In this document: positions 33,374 through 40,833 of the stretch, in pieces | Layout: the number at the start of each line of letters is the position of its first letter | Numbering within the stretch: the first letter of the stretch is position 1 | Origin: a virus | Reading direction: 5' to 3' (one strand) | Virus record (IMG/VR): IMGVR_UViG_3300032020_000006 | Coordinates: 1-50,859 of that record | DNA: 50,859 nt | Made by a program: the position numbers and the translations under genes | The notes under the pieces: generated by a model | What the model saw: the letters and a program-made list of their open reading frames with translations, nothing else | Databases searched by the model: none | What the model was told of the DNA's origin: nothing

Positions 33374-34779
33374 TCTTGAGTCTCCGTCGTTGGTGTTGGT
33401 TTGGTTAAGAGTTTGCGGATTTCTTCTTTTGATGGCACGGGGATTCCAGTGATGTTTTTGAACGCGTCTGAATCAAAAGCTCCGTACCACCATGATTGGG
33501 CGATATTCTGTAGGTTCTTCATTGCTTGTGGGTTCAGGTCGCCCCACGGTAGTTTTTCCAAGCTTTCTGACAGGCGATATTCGTTTACTGTGGCGGCTCC
33601 GTAGTCCCATTTCTTTTGCCACAGTTCCATTTTGCTTGTTTCTTCCAGCAAATCAATTAATGTATAGTGGAAGTAGCAGTCTGGTTCTTGTCCGCTGTCG
33701 TAGAAGTGTGGAATTATCTGTTGGTTGAGCACTTGTTCCAGCGTCGTCAAAATTGGAATGATTGTTTCTTTGTAGAAACTGCGGGTTTCTTCTTCTGGTA
33801 TTCCTTTTGCCTCGCGTGTGGCTGCTCCGATTCCTCTGTGTGGAACTTTAAAGGTTCGGTAAACGATTTCTGTGAACCATTGTTGTGTTTCCAGAAATTG
33901 TAAGTCCCTAAAACTCGTGATGAGCGGAACCCATTTTGTCGGCACGTTTATCATTGTTCTTTGATAGACCTTATTTTTGATGTTGGTTTCCCACCATGCT
34001 TTGAAGGCTGTGAAGTCTTGTTGGTTCATTCCTTCCAGCGCCAAGATTCCGCTTGGTATCCCTCCCTTTCTATACATCATCTCATGTGTTTGGATTCCTT
34101 TCACCAGTCCCTTTACTACCATGACTATTGTTTCTACTGGGCTTTCGCCGTAAACGCTGTCGCTGCGCGGGTTCAATAAGAGATAAGCGATTTCTTTTGG
34201 CATTAGGGCGATGGGTTCTATCATTGATGCGTAGTCGTATTGCCAGTATTGTTTCAATATGCCGTAAGGATCAGTTTGTTTGATTATCGTGCTTCCGTCG
34301 CGGCTGTGGATGCGTACGAGTCTGTTTTTCAGTGTTTTGCTAAAAACTTTAACGATGACTCCCGCGTCCAAATCCAATAAATCCATGACGGTGCTGAAGA
34401 TTATGCTGTTGAATGTTTCGTAGTTTTGAACGTTTGGTCTTGCTGCCAACTGCAAAAATTGTCTTATTTCTCTTATTTTTTCTTCGTTTCTTTTTTGTGG
34501 GTTTGTGGGTAATATGTCCCATTTCGCGGCGATAACGGCATCTGCAATCTTCTTTTTGCATTGCCAAACCGTAGTTGAACCGCCTAGCAACCGCATTTCG
34601 CGGGCGTTGAAGACTTCGCCGTTTCGCATTAGTCTGCCCAGTCCGTATGGAGGGTTGAACATCCAAGTTGGCATGACGACTTTTTCTTCGGCGTCGTCGT
34701 ATGAGGACATATCCATATATTGAGTTGGTTGTGTGGCGATGGGGATGCGTTTAAATGGATTTTTCATTTTCTTTTTCAC
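33370..34779 (-). CDS. Portal protein
   Basis: 469 residues. Segments typical of portals: GSTTVWQCKKKIADAVIAAK near the N-terminus, MIEPIALMPKEIAYLLLNPR, YGESPVETIVMVVKGL, GGIPSGILALEG and IPEEETRSFYKETIIP. Length fits the HK97/DUF935-type portal range. Encoded on the minus strand opposite protease and capsid. Forms the dodecameric vertex for DNA entry (family knowledge). Confidence 0.85.
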   Translation of the reverse strand: MKKKMKNPFKRIPIATQPTQYMDMSSYDDAEEKVVMPTWMFNPPYGLGRLMRNGEVFNAREMRLLGGSTTVWQCKKKIADAVIAAKWDILPTNPQKRNEEKIREIRQFLQLAARPNVQNYETFNSIIFSTVMDLLDLDAGVIVKVFSKTLKNRLVRIHSRDGSTIIKQTDPYGILKQYWQYDYASMIEPIALMPKEIAYLLLNPRSDSVYGESPVETIVMVVKGLVKGIQTHEMMYRKGGIPSGILALEGMNQQDFTAFKAWWETNIKNKVYQRTMINVPTKWVPLITSFRDLQFLETQQWFTEIVYRTFKVPHRGIGAATREAKGIPEEETRSFYKETIIPILTTLEQVLNQQIIPHFYDSGQEPDCYFHYTLIDLLEETSKMELWQKKWDYGAATVNEYRLSESLEKLPWGDLNPQAMKNLQNIAQSWWYGAFDSDAFKNITGIPVPSKEEIRKLLTKPTPTTETQE

Positions 34780-34999
34780 CTATTTTTTTATCATTAAAAG
34801 GAAACGCTATTAAGAGTCCGTTCACAATTTTTTCTGAGCGACTTTTTCCTTTGGAGTTTTCTTCGATTTCAATTAAAAGTTTTTGAGGAATAGATATTGA
34901 GATATTAACGCATTTCATGTCTTTTGGTTTGTATGGTCTTCCTCGATATGGATTTGTATTTGGAATTGAAGGAGGTCTTCCGCGAATCGATTTTCTCAT
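34751..34999 (-). CDS. Ribbon-helix-helix regulator with basic N-terminal tail
   Basis: 82 residues. A basic tail (MRKSIRGRPPSIPNTNPYRG) precedes an RHH core: CVNISISIPQKLLIEIEENS, GKSRSEKIVNGLLI. CopG/MetJ-type dimers bind DNA with the first strand. It lies directly beside the divergent promoter of the head genes, which holds the ATACTATGAAT motif, and overlaps the portal start. A good candidate for the factor that binds that motif, by inference. Confidence 0.75.
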   Translation of the reverse strand: MRKSIRGRPPSIPNTNPYRGRPYKPKDMKCVNISISIPQKLLIEIEENSKGKSRSEKIVNGLLIAFPFNDKKIGEKENEKSI

Positions 35000-35104
35000 T
35001 TTCCTTCTCCTTTAAATCATATAATTCATAGTATTGATAAAAGTATATATACTTTTTGTAGTATAATAAAGTCAGCATAAAATTCCTGATATGAGGAAAT
35101 TGAT
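35000..35104. promoter_or_regulatory. Divergent promoter between regulator/portal and protease/capsid
   Basis: Plus strand: AGTATATATACT (about 35042-35053) is a TATA box about 55 bases before ATG 35105, with GAGGAAATTG as ribosome binding site. Minus strand: GAATTATATGATTT lies before ATG 34999. ATTCATAGTAT (35024-35034) is the reverse complement of ATACTATGAAT. Confidence 0.65.
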
Positions 35105-36337
35105 ATGCCTATACCAAAACCAGAAACGGGTGAATCCAAGGAAGATTATTTGGCGAAGTGTCACAAGTTTTTACACGATGAAAATAAAACGCGGGATGAA
35201 AAGCGTCCCGACGATCAGATAAGCGCTATTTGTTATGAACAGTGGCGTGAGTATGCGAGAGGATATGGATTTGATGGGGAACCTATTCCAATTTTGCGGA
35301 GTTTTGAGAAGGATGGAAAGAAATACGTGTATGGTTATGCGGCGATTTTTAACACTCCAGATGCTTTCGGCACGGTTATGACTAGGGAAGTTGTGGATTC
35401 CAGTATTCCACATTTAACAAAGTTTCCAGCGGCACGTTTTATGCATCGAGATCCTTTTGCTCAAATAGTTTTTAATCGTCAAGTTGATGGGTTTGGGACT
35501 TTTGTGGATGAACATGGGTTTCATGTTCTCTGCGAAGTCTACGATCATAAAGAAAACGAGTGGAGTATGGTTCAACGTGGCGGATGGGGTTTCAGTTTCG
35601 GATTCTTTCCCAATCCCAATTCAAGCGGGTTTGAAAATAGAACAACTCCAGACGGGCGGACGCTTCCACATTTTGCGAATGGACTGATTTATGAAGTGAG
35701 CGTTGTGGATACACCCGCACATGAAGATGCGGTGGCGTATGCTATGCGCCGCATGATTGACGGTCATAAAGGGGGTAATTTTGTGACAAACGATAAAGGA
35801 GTAGAAAAAAGTATGGAAAAGAAAGAAGAAATGGAGCAATGGTTGAAAGATGCAGAGAAGCGAATATTTGACAAAGTAACAGAAGCTATTAACGCTAAAA
35901 AGACGACTGTTGACGTTGAAACGTCACTGAAGGCGATGGAAGAAAGGATTCTGATTGTTGTTAAGGAAAAGCTTGCTGAAAAGAAAGAACCAACCCAAGT
36001 TGAAAAGACATTGGGGACTGTCCAGAAGAACGTGAACGATTTGCATGCTAAGGTTGAGAAACTTCGCGATTTAGAGAAGAGATTGAAAGAGGAAGGCGAA
36101 GATGTTACTAGCGTACAGACTAGGATTACTCAACTTGAAAAGCAAAGTGAAGACATTATCAAAAGTGTTGAGTCGGTTGTCGAGCGTAAACTTGGCAAGG
36201 TTGACGAAAGACTAGCTGCAATCGAGAACATTCCAGATCTCCGAAGTCCCGCAACAATGGGTGAGAAACCATCTGTTCATCGTGGGATGGGAGGATTTGG
36301 AGAGATGCTTGAAGCGGCTCGGAGGGGAACTCAATGA
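35105..36337 (+). CDS. Prohead protease fused to a scaffold-like coiled coil
   Basis: 410 residues. Residues 1-55 form a small domain with PKPETGESKEDYLAKC and AICYEQWREYARG, found at the N-terminus of some phage head proteins. Residues about 60-225 are the HK97-type serine protease: YVYGYAAIFN, FMHRDPFAQIV (His) and GGWGFSFGFFPN (Ser), then IYEVSVVDTPAHEDA. From about 240 to 375 is a long charged coiled coil, as in delta/scaffold regions. It therefore likely directs capsid assembly and then digests itself. Four-base overlap with the capsid gene. Confidence 0.88.
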   Translation: MPIPKPETGESKEDYLAKCHKFLHDENKTRDEKRPDDQISAICYEQWREYARGYGFDGEPIPILRSFEKDGKKYVYGYAAIFNTPDAFGTVMTREVVDSSIPHLTKFPAARFMHRDPFAQIVFNRQVDGFGTFVDEHGFHVLCEVYDHKENEWSMVQRGGWGFSFGFFPNPNSSGFENRTTPDGRTLPHFANGLIYEVSVVDTPAHEDAVAYAMRRMIDGHKGGNFVTNDKGVEKSMEKKEEMEQWLKDAEKRIFDKVTEAINAKKTTVDVETSLKAMEERILIVVKEKLAEKKEPTQVEKTLGTVQKNVNDLHAKVEKLRDLEKRLKEEGEDVTSVQTRITQLEKQSEDIIKSVESVVERKLGKVDERLAAIENIPDLRSPATMGEKPSVHRGMGGFGEMLEAARRGTQ

Positions 36338-37428
36338 GACCTTTTGGAATAGACGAAGAATTCAAGCCGAAGCCAGTTATCTTTGACTACTCGAAGATTC
36401 TTGTGAATCCTGAAGATCCGTGGAAGTCTGAGCCAGATCCGTTCATAAAGCGGTATAACGGCAAGACTTATTACGATCCGTGGGTTGGCATCGATTATAC
36501 ACCGAATCCGTGGATGAAGAACAACAGGGCAATTGAAAGGGCTATATGGGCGTTTGAATCTAGCTCGCAGACTGTGCCCACGATTTTGCCAACATTTCTT
36601 GATCCAGCGTTCACTTATGCGGTGCCGACAGACGCTCCGTTGTATGCTGCTTTGCCTCGCAAGGCAAGTTTAGGCGCGATGGAGAGTTATGTCAGAATCA
36701 AGACGTTGGGTGCGCCGACATATTGGGTTGCTCAAGATGCAAGTCCATCTTATGTGGCTCCGAGTGGTGCTGGAATTGAGCGCATCAACGCATTAAAAGT
36801 GATTGCTGAGACTTGGGGCGGAACAACTGGTTTCCAGCGTGCTGCTGCTGAAAGTTTCAAAGACATGCTTGAGGAAGCCCACAGAGAGCGTTTGTACGGT
36901 CTTCTCACAGTAGGTCTTGAAGACGGCTGTATCAATGGTGCGGGAACTACAGTCTACAACCACGGAATCATAACTCAACAGACAGGAACAAATGAGATAG
37001 CTGGCGGTGGTGCGGCTGTGACGCTTGACAAGATTCAGCAAGCCATTCGTGCCGCGTGGGTTGCAGGTGGCGATCTTGAAAGCTACGGATTTGGAGTTAC
37101 AGATCCAGCGACTTATGACTACATAAAGAATTTGGTGAGCGAATACTTAGGCTATGTTAATGTTGAGAACTATGATTTGCCTTGGGGACTAAAGACCATT
37201 AGCATTCAAGGCATTCCGATAATCAAAAGCAGAAAGATGCCTACAGGTTCGGGTGCGAAGGCACTTGTGTTTGTTGACAGACGCTATACATACAACGCAG
37301 TTTTGACCGATGTTACAACTGAACTCTATGGCAAGGTCAAGGATGAACAGAATTTTGCGATTAAGTGGTACGGCAGAACGATAAACCGCGCTCCAGAATT
37401 CGGCGCCATAATAACGGCGATCCTTTAA
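36334..37428 (+). CDS. HK97-fold major capsid protein
   Basis: 364 residues. Directly after the protease. The start (MRPFGIDEEFKPK) is followed by the N-arm, then FLDPAFTYAVPTDAPLYAAL, the helix/P-domain, an A-domain with GVTDPATYDYIKNLVSEYLG, and the end KWYGRTINRAPEFGAIITAIL. Length and neighbourhood fit. There is no separate scaffold gene. The N-terminal residues may be removed by the protease. Confidence 0.85.
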   Translation: MRPFGIDEEFKPKPVIFDYSKILVNPEDPWKSEPDPFIKRYNGKTYYDPWVGIDYTPNPWMKNNRAIERAIWAFESSSQTVPTILPTFLDPAFTYAVPTDAPLYAALPRKASLGAMESYVRIKTLGAPTYWVAQDASPSYVAPSGAGIERINALKVIAETWGGTTGFQRAAAESFKDMLEEAHRERLYGLLTVGLEDGCINGAGTTVYNHGIITQQTGTNEIAGGGAAVTLDKIQQAIRAAWVAGGDLESYGFGVTDPATYDYIKNLVSEYLGYVNVENYDLPWGLKTISIQGIPIIKSRKMPTGSGAKALVFVDRRYTYNAVLTDVTTELYGKVKDEQNFAIKWYGRTINRAPEFGAIITAIL

Positions 37429-37446
37429 ATTGATAAGACGCCTTTG

Positions 37447-37473
37447 GGGTTGGGCTGGTTTTTTAATCAACCC
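37447..37473 (+). terminator. Hairpin after the capsid gene
   Basis: GGGTTG (37447-37452) pairs with CAACCC (37468-37473) around a loop with six T. It sits between the capsid gene and the decoration-like gene and may reduce read-through so that capsid is made in excess. Confidence 0.5.
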
Positions 37474-37501
37474 TAATAATTTGGGGGAATAAAAAGAAAA
37501 A

Positions 37502-37813
37502 ATGCTTCCAATACAGAAAATAATAGATGCTGAGACTGGTCAAGCGAAAGCAAGTGCTGTCTTCAACGCTCAATGGTATCCTAAAGTTACTGCTTATGTA
37601 AACTGTGCTGGCGGTTCTGCTTATAGTGTAAAACTTCAAGGCAGCATAAACAATGTTGATTGGTTTGACATAGGTACTGCACTTACGGCTACTGGAATCT
37701 TGACGAATTTTGTTGCTGCATACGGAGACATTTGGTATCCATATTATCGACTCTGGATTACAACAAATACTGGCGGTACGATAAACGCGTGGATGGGGGC
37801 TGGTGGCGCATGA
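37502..37813 (+). CDS. Head decoration or fibre-like beta-sandwich protein
   Basis: 103 residues, all-beta, with AYSVKLQGSINNVDWFDIG and YYRLWITTNTGGTINAWMG. The same pattern occurs in the gene at 37973 (ITIVLQGLRTADESWIDLA, RYRLNITANTNVTVTSAYIG), so the two are paralogues. The position after the capsid gene suggests surface decoration. Confidence 0.6.
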   Translation: MLPIQKIIDAETGQAKASAVFNAQWYPKVTAYVNCAGGSAYSVKLQGSINNVDWFDIGTALTATGILTNFVAAYGDIWYPYYRLWITTNTGGTINAWMGAGGA

Positions 37814-38013
37814 GCGACAATACTCAAATGATGAAGCAAGATCGTGAAAGGCGATATGCAATTCTAATTACTGCCCTTCAAGACTTCATGGGTGCGGACA
37901 CGCGGTACACGAATGAACTTGAGAGTCTCTTAAATGTCGAGAAAAAGGTTGTTGAAAAACCGAAGGAGGTAGGTGAAAAAATTGCGAAGAAAAAACCTAG
38001 TGTTCACGAATAA
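37810..38013 (+). CDS. Small helical head-region protein, unknown
   Basis: 67 residues, start overlapping the previous stop (ATGA). Helical, charged, ending in a Lys-rich tail (KKVVEKPKEVGEKIAKKKP). Overlaps the next gene. No family recognised. Confidence 0.55.
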   Translation: MSDNTQMMKQDRERRYAILITALQDFMGADTRYTNELESLLNVEKKVVEKPKEVGEKIAKKKPSVHE

Positions 38014-38326
38014 GACGACTACGGGCACGAGCATAGAAGTTCAGCAACATTCGCTTTACAAAGGTGCGATGCCTCGGCTTCCAGTGATGGCAAAGTTTGC
38101 TATGACTATTGGTGCGACTCCAACCATAACTATAGTGCTTCAGGGTTTGCGGACTGCGGATGAGTCGTGGATTGATCTGGCGACTGCAACCAAGACTGTT
38201 GCGGGCACATACTATCTTACAAGTGACGTTCCTAAGAAGTGCAGACGCTACAGATTGAACATTACCGCGAACACGAACGTAACAGTAACTTCAGCCTACA
38301 TTGGAATTGGGACGGTGCAAGATTAA
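37973..38326 (+). CDS. Second decoration-like beta-sandwich protein
   Basis: 117 residues from GTG at 37973 after AAGGAGGTAG. Shares the LQG....(E/V)W.D(L/I) and YRL.IT.NT patterns with the gene at 37502. Probably the same structural family at another capsid site. Confidence 0.6.
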   Translation: MKKLRRKNLVFTNKTTTGTSIEVQQHSLYKGAMPRLPVMAKFAMTIGATPTITIVLQGLRTADESWIDLATATKTVAGTYYLTSDVPKKCRRYRLNITANTNVTVTSAYIGIGTVQD

Positions 38327-38580
38327 TGCCATCTGCTTTTGAGCATCGCCAAAGCCGCATTCAAACGGTTCTTGAAGGATTAGACAAGCGTCCGCTTCGC
38401 TACAAAGACATCATCGCTATTTGGCTTCCTGCGGGCGGAGACTTAGCAGCTCTGAGTCACAGTCTAAATTGGATGAAGACGAAAGGATACGTGATCAAGA
38501 GTGACAGCCAAAACCGCTTCAGCCCTTACGAGATTACGGCTGTCGGAAGAAGGTATCTGGAAGGGCTGAAAGCAAAATAA
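38326..38580 (+). CDS. Winged-helix protein
   Basis: 84 residues from ATG at 38326 (TAATG overlap). SRIQTVLEGLDKRPLRYKDI, LSHSLNWMKTKGYVIK and YEITAVGRRYLEGL give helix-turn-helix plus wing. Located between head and membrane-protein genes. Probable transcription regulator. Confidence 0.65.
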   Translation: MPSAFEHRQSRIQTVLEGLDKRPLRYKDIIAIWLPAGGDLAALSHSLNWMKTKGYVIKSDSQNRFSPYEITAVGRRYLEGLKAK

Positions 38581-38597
38581 AAGGAGGATTGAGAAAA

Positions 38598-39023
38598 ATG
38601 GAGAATAAACAAAAACTGATCTTGGCGTTCTTAATCTTCGTAGTGATTGCTGGTGTGCTTAGTGGTGTTGGACAAGCGATTGCGCCTATTGACGTTTCAC
38701 AGTATCCATTGTTCGTGCAACAAATAGTCAGTTTCTTGCAGAGTTTCTTTGCGAGTTCAGCCGTCATCTTAGTGTTGGCGTACTTTAGAAACTTGTTTGG
38801 CTATCTGAGAAACTACATTGCAAAAGAAAAGACAGCAGTTGTAGACTTCGAATTTAAGCGATTCTATGATACAATACTTTACTATTTAGGAATTGCAAAC
38901 GTGTTTCTCGCTGCGGTTCCTCAACCATACGGCGCTCTTGGAGTTGCATTGGTGTTCGTAACTGATGTTGCCACAAGCGAGTATAAGAAAGTCAGCGAGG
39001 CTTTAGCGTCACCAGCGACTTAG
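38598..39023 (+). CDS. Membrane protein, three predicted spans
   Basis: 141 residues; AAAGGAGGATTGAG precedes the ATG. Hydrophobic segments: LILAFLIFVVIAGVLSGVG, FFASSAVILVLAYF and YYLGIANVFLAAVP. Short soluble C-terminus. Located at the end of the head block, followed by a T-rich stretch near 39043. Holin-like role possible. Confidence 0.65.
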   Translation: MENKQKLILAFLIFVVIAGVLSGVGQAIAPIDVSQYPLFVQQIVSFLQSFFASSAVILVLAYFRNLFGYLRNYIAKEKTAVVDFEFKRFYDTILYYLGIANVFLAAVPQPYGALGVALVFVTDVATSEYKKVSEALASPAT

Positions 39024-39035
39024 AAACCAAGTTTC

Positions 39036-39062
39036 CTCAAAAGTTTCCCCTTTTTTAGTTTG
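39036..39062 (+). terminator. T-rich terminator-like tract
   Basis: TTTCCTCAAAAGTTTCCCC followed by TTTTTTAG, just after the 39023 stop. Archaeal terminators are T-rich without a strict hairpin. Confidence 0.4.
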
Positions 39063-39078
39063 AATGGAGGTGGAGTTC

Positions 39079-39138
39079 ATGTTTGAGGAAGAAACAGAAG
39101 AAACTGAAGAAGAAGAAGAAGGTGAAGAGGAAGAATAA
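39079..39138 (+). CDS. Poly-acidic micro-protein
   Basis: 19 residues (MFEEETEETEEEEEGEEEE), 14 of them Glu. TGGAGGTGGAGTTC is a strong ribosome binding site. No comparable frame elsewhere. Could act as a DNA mimic or be a chance product of a GAA/GAG run. Confidence 0.35.
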   Translation: MFEEETEETEEEEEGEEEE

Positions 39139-39190
39139 TGTCTCGGCTGAAACATGCCGAAGCGCCCTTTTTATCTGTGTGGGTGTTTGA

Positions 39191-39382
39191 ATGTTCCGAA
39201 AAAGAATTATCGAGTGTCCATTCCTTAAAATGTGCGAATTAAAAATATCTAAAGAACGATACGAACGATGTTGTTGTGTGGAGACTCGTTTATGGCAAAT
39301 GTCATATCAAGATTGTTGGAAGTATCACGATTTAACGACTAATTCAATAGAAAAGAAGAAGCCGAGTGAGTGGTTGAAATGA
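39191..39382 (+). CDS. Small Cys-rich protein, paralogue of the one near 19.2 kb
   Basis: 63 residues: IECPFLKMCELKIS, YERCCCVETRLWQM, QDCWKYHD, KPSEWLK. Six Cys with the same order as the protein at 19191-19397. Probably zinc- or Fe-S-binding. The stop overlaps the next ATG. Confidence 0.65.
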   Translation: MFRKRIIECPFLKMCELKISKERYERCCCVETRLWQMSYQDCWKYHDLTTNSIEKKKPSEWLK

Positions 39383-39537
39383 ACACCTGTTCCAAAGACG
39401 GTCGCGTCATTAAAGACGAACACGAGGAAGTCTGTCCTAAATGGCGGTATTGGAATCCTCATGGCTCATTAAGTAAAGATTCGTGGGCTGGTAAGGTCTG
39501 CAAAACGTGTGCCTTTAACACTTATGACAGGGATTGA
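39379..39537 (+). CDS. Small Cys-containing protein
   Basis: 52 residues with NTCSKDG, EEVCPKWRYW and GKVCKTCAF. Zinc-binding likely. The ATG overlaps the previous stop in the context GTTGAAATGA. Confidence 0.55.
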   Translation: MNTCSKDGRVIKDEHEEVCPKWRYWNPHGSLSKDSWAGKVCKTCAFNTYDRD

Positions 39538-39540
39538 AAC

Positions 39541-39678
39541 ATGGTGAAAATTAGAATAGAAGATTTGAAGCGTTTCTTCACGTTGAAGGAAAATCAAACG
39601 GTTCTCGCTGGCGACGGCGAAGTTTATTATTCGGTTGTTAGAAGGGGCGACGTTTTAATTATTAAGGAGCGTGGTTGA
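39541..39678 (+). CDS. Small protein, unknown
   Basis: 45 residues, strand-rich (RFFTLKENQTVLAGDGEVYY, ending DVLIIKERG). Three bases after the previous stop. No family recognised. Confidence 0.5.
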   Translation: MVKIRIEDLKRFFTLKENQTVLAGDGEVYYSVVRRGDVLIIKERG

Positions 39679-39679
39679 A

Positions 39680-39859
39680 ATGAAAGAAATGACCGAGAAA
39701 GAATTGCGGGAGTTCGTAGAGAAAATCATTGATGAAAAACGGATGGAGTTGGCATGTGCTGAATTTTATAATATATTAGTTTCTATTTATGGCAGACGAG
39801 TTGCAAGAAATGTAATGGACAATCTTAGGATATGTCGGGGAGGTGAAAACGATGTGTGA
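39680..39859 (+). CDS. Small helical protein, unknown
   Basis: 59 residues: ELREFVEKIIDEKRMELACA, then YGRRVARNVMDNLRICRGGE. Start in a GGTTGAAATG context. No family recognised. Confidence 0.55.
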   Translation: MKEMTEKELREFVEKIIDEKRMELACAEFYNILVSIYGRRVARNVMDNLRICRGGENDV

Positions 39860-40268
39860 TAAATGTCAAGAAATCATCGACTTAATCGAGAAAGAGTTCG
39901 GGCATAAAGTGGATATTCATGATTTTATTAAATTAGTCGAGGAAAGTCCATTAGAAGAAATAAAATGTAAACAATGTGAAAGAATTATTATAAATCGTAG
40001 CTTTGCAACTCTTCATGGACTACATCAAGACATGTCCCTTTATGATGTTGATTTCTGTACTATAGAATGCTTGGAAACATGGCTTAGAGAACGGAAGAAA
40101 AGAAAGCAAGTGAGTGAAATGAAAGAAAAACATTCATGTTGGACTTGTGATATGCGCGGTGAAACAGATAAAGATGGTTATGGTTGTCGGTATCTGGTAA
40201 AAAATCAATCAATCGAATTATTACGTAAGAATCGACACTGCGACGGATGGAAGGAACGAACGAAATGA
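39852..40268 (+). CDS. Two-domain zinc-finger protein
   Basis: 138 residues; GGGGAGGTG before ATG at 39852. N-terminal CDKCQE, then IKCKQCERIIINRSF with CTIECLETWL, and a C-terminal domain with HSCWTCDMRGE, YGCRYL and HCDGWKE. At least two zinc sites. Could be an adaptor or nucleic-acid binder. Confidence 0.65.
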   Translation: MCDKCQEIIDLIEKEFGHKVDIHDFIKLVEESPLEEIKCKQCERIIINRSFATLHGLHQDMSLYDVDFCTIECLETWLRERKKRKQVSEMKEKHSCWTCDMRGETDKDGYGCRYLVKNQSIELLRKNRHCDGWKERTK

Positions 40269-40399
40269 GTTGGCACGAATCCGCGGGCGTTGAAGCATCC
40301 CCGTTAGGACGGTTTCCGAGGAATCACGTAAACTCGGAAGCAGGTAACGGCGTTGTTCCAATTCCGCTGGGGACAACATCAAACATGAAGGCGGATTAA
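40265..40399 (+). CDS. Short ORF over a structured, possibly RNA-coding segment
   Basis: 44 residues (MSWHESAGVEASPLGRFPRN and on), ATGA overlap with the previous gene. The DNA contains hairpins: CCGT-TAGG-ACGG, and TTGTTCC pairing with GGGACAA. The peptide's HESAGVEASPL phrase and the hairpins recall the 3' ends of IS605-family tnpB genes, where guide RNAs are encoded. No tnpB is present here. Real gene or relic of a mobile element, uncertain. Confidence 0.35.
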   Translation: MSWHESAGVEASPLGRFPRNHVNSEAGNGVVPIPLGTTSNMKAD

Positions 40400-40527
40400 A
40401 CGCTCGCGGCGTGATTCCAGCTTCATATAAGCAGATATTAAATCTTGCGATTTACGAATAAGTTGCATTTAAATACTTGTATGACTATGAATATGATGTC
40501 AACCTTGGTTTGAGGTAGGGACAAAGG
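40400..40527 (+). promoter_or_regulatory. Promoter of the AbrB-like/ParB-like operon
   Basis: CATTTAAATACTTG (about 40465-40478) is TATA-like. TGACTATGAATA at 40482-40493 follows it and resembles the ATACTATGAATA element at other promoters. ATG 40528 is about 50 bases further on. Confidence 0.55.
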
Positions 40528-40833
40528 ATGATCGGAAGAATAATTCGCGGAGGAAGCAGTTGCGGAATTTCTTTATCGGAAGATGAACTTCGTTGGTTCG
40601 GCATTATTTCTAACGAGTTCATTTCTACCGAATATGTTCAAGTTGCCATTTTAGGTATCAATGGAAAGCCATATTCAAAATCAATTCCTCTTTTTACACA
40701 ACTGCATGGGCTGTTTCTTTGGATTCCTGATGATTTCATGGAAGCCTACGGATTGAAGGTTAACGACATCCTTAAGTTTCATGTCAAACTTGCAAAAGAA
40801 CATGCTGATGGAGGTGAACATGTAAATGTTTAA
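40528..40833 (+). CDS. AbrB/SpoVT-like small protein
   Basis: 101 residues. The end, LFLWIPDDFMEAYGLKVND, then ILKFHVKL, resembles the swapped-hairpin AbrB half (iP..i.e..gl..GD...v). The first half is also strand-rich. Overlaps the ParB-like gene by eight bases, so it may be its partner or a regulator. Confidence 0.5.
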   Translation: MIGRIIRGGSSCGISLSEDELRWFGIISNEFISTEYVQVAILGINGKPYSKSIPLFTQLHGLFLWIPDDFMEAYGLKVNDILKFHVKLAKEHADGGEHVNV

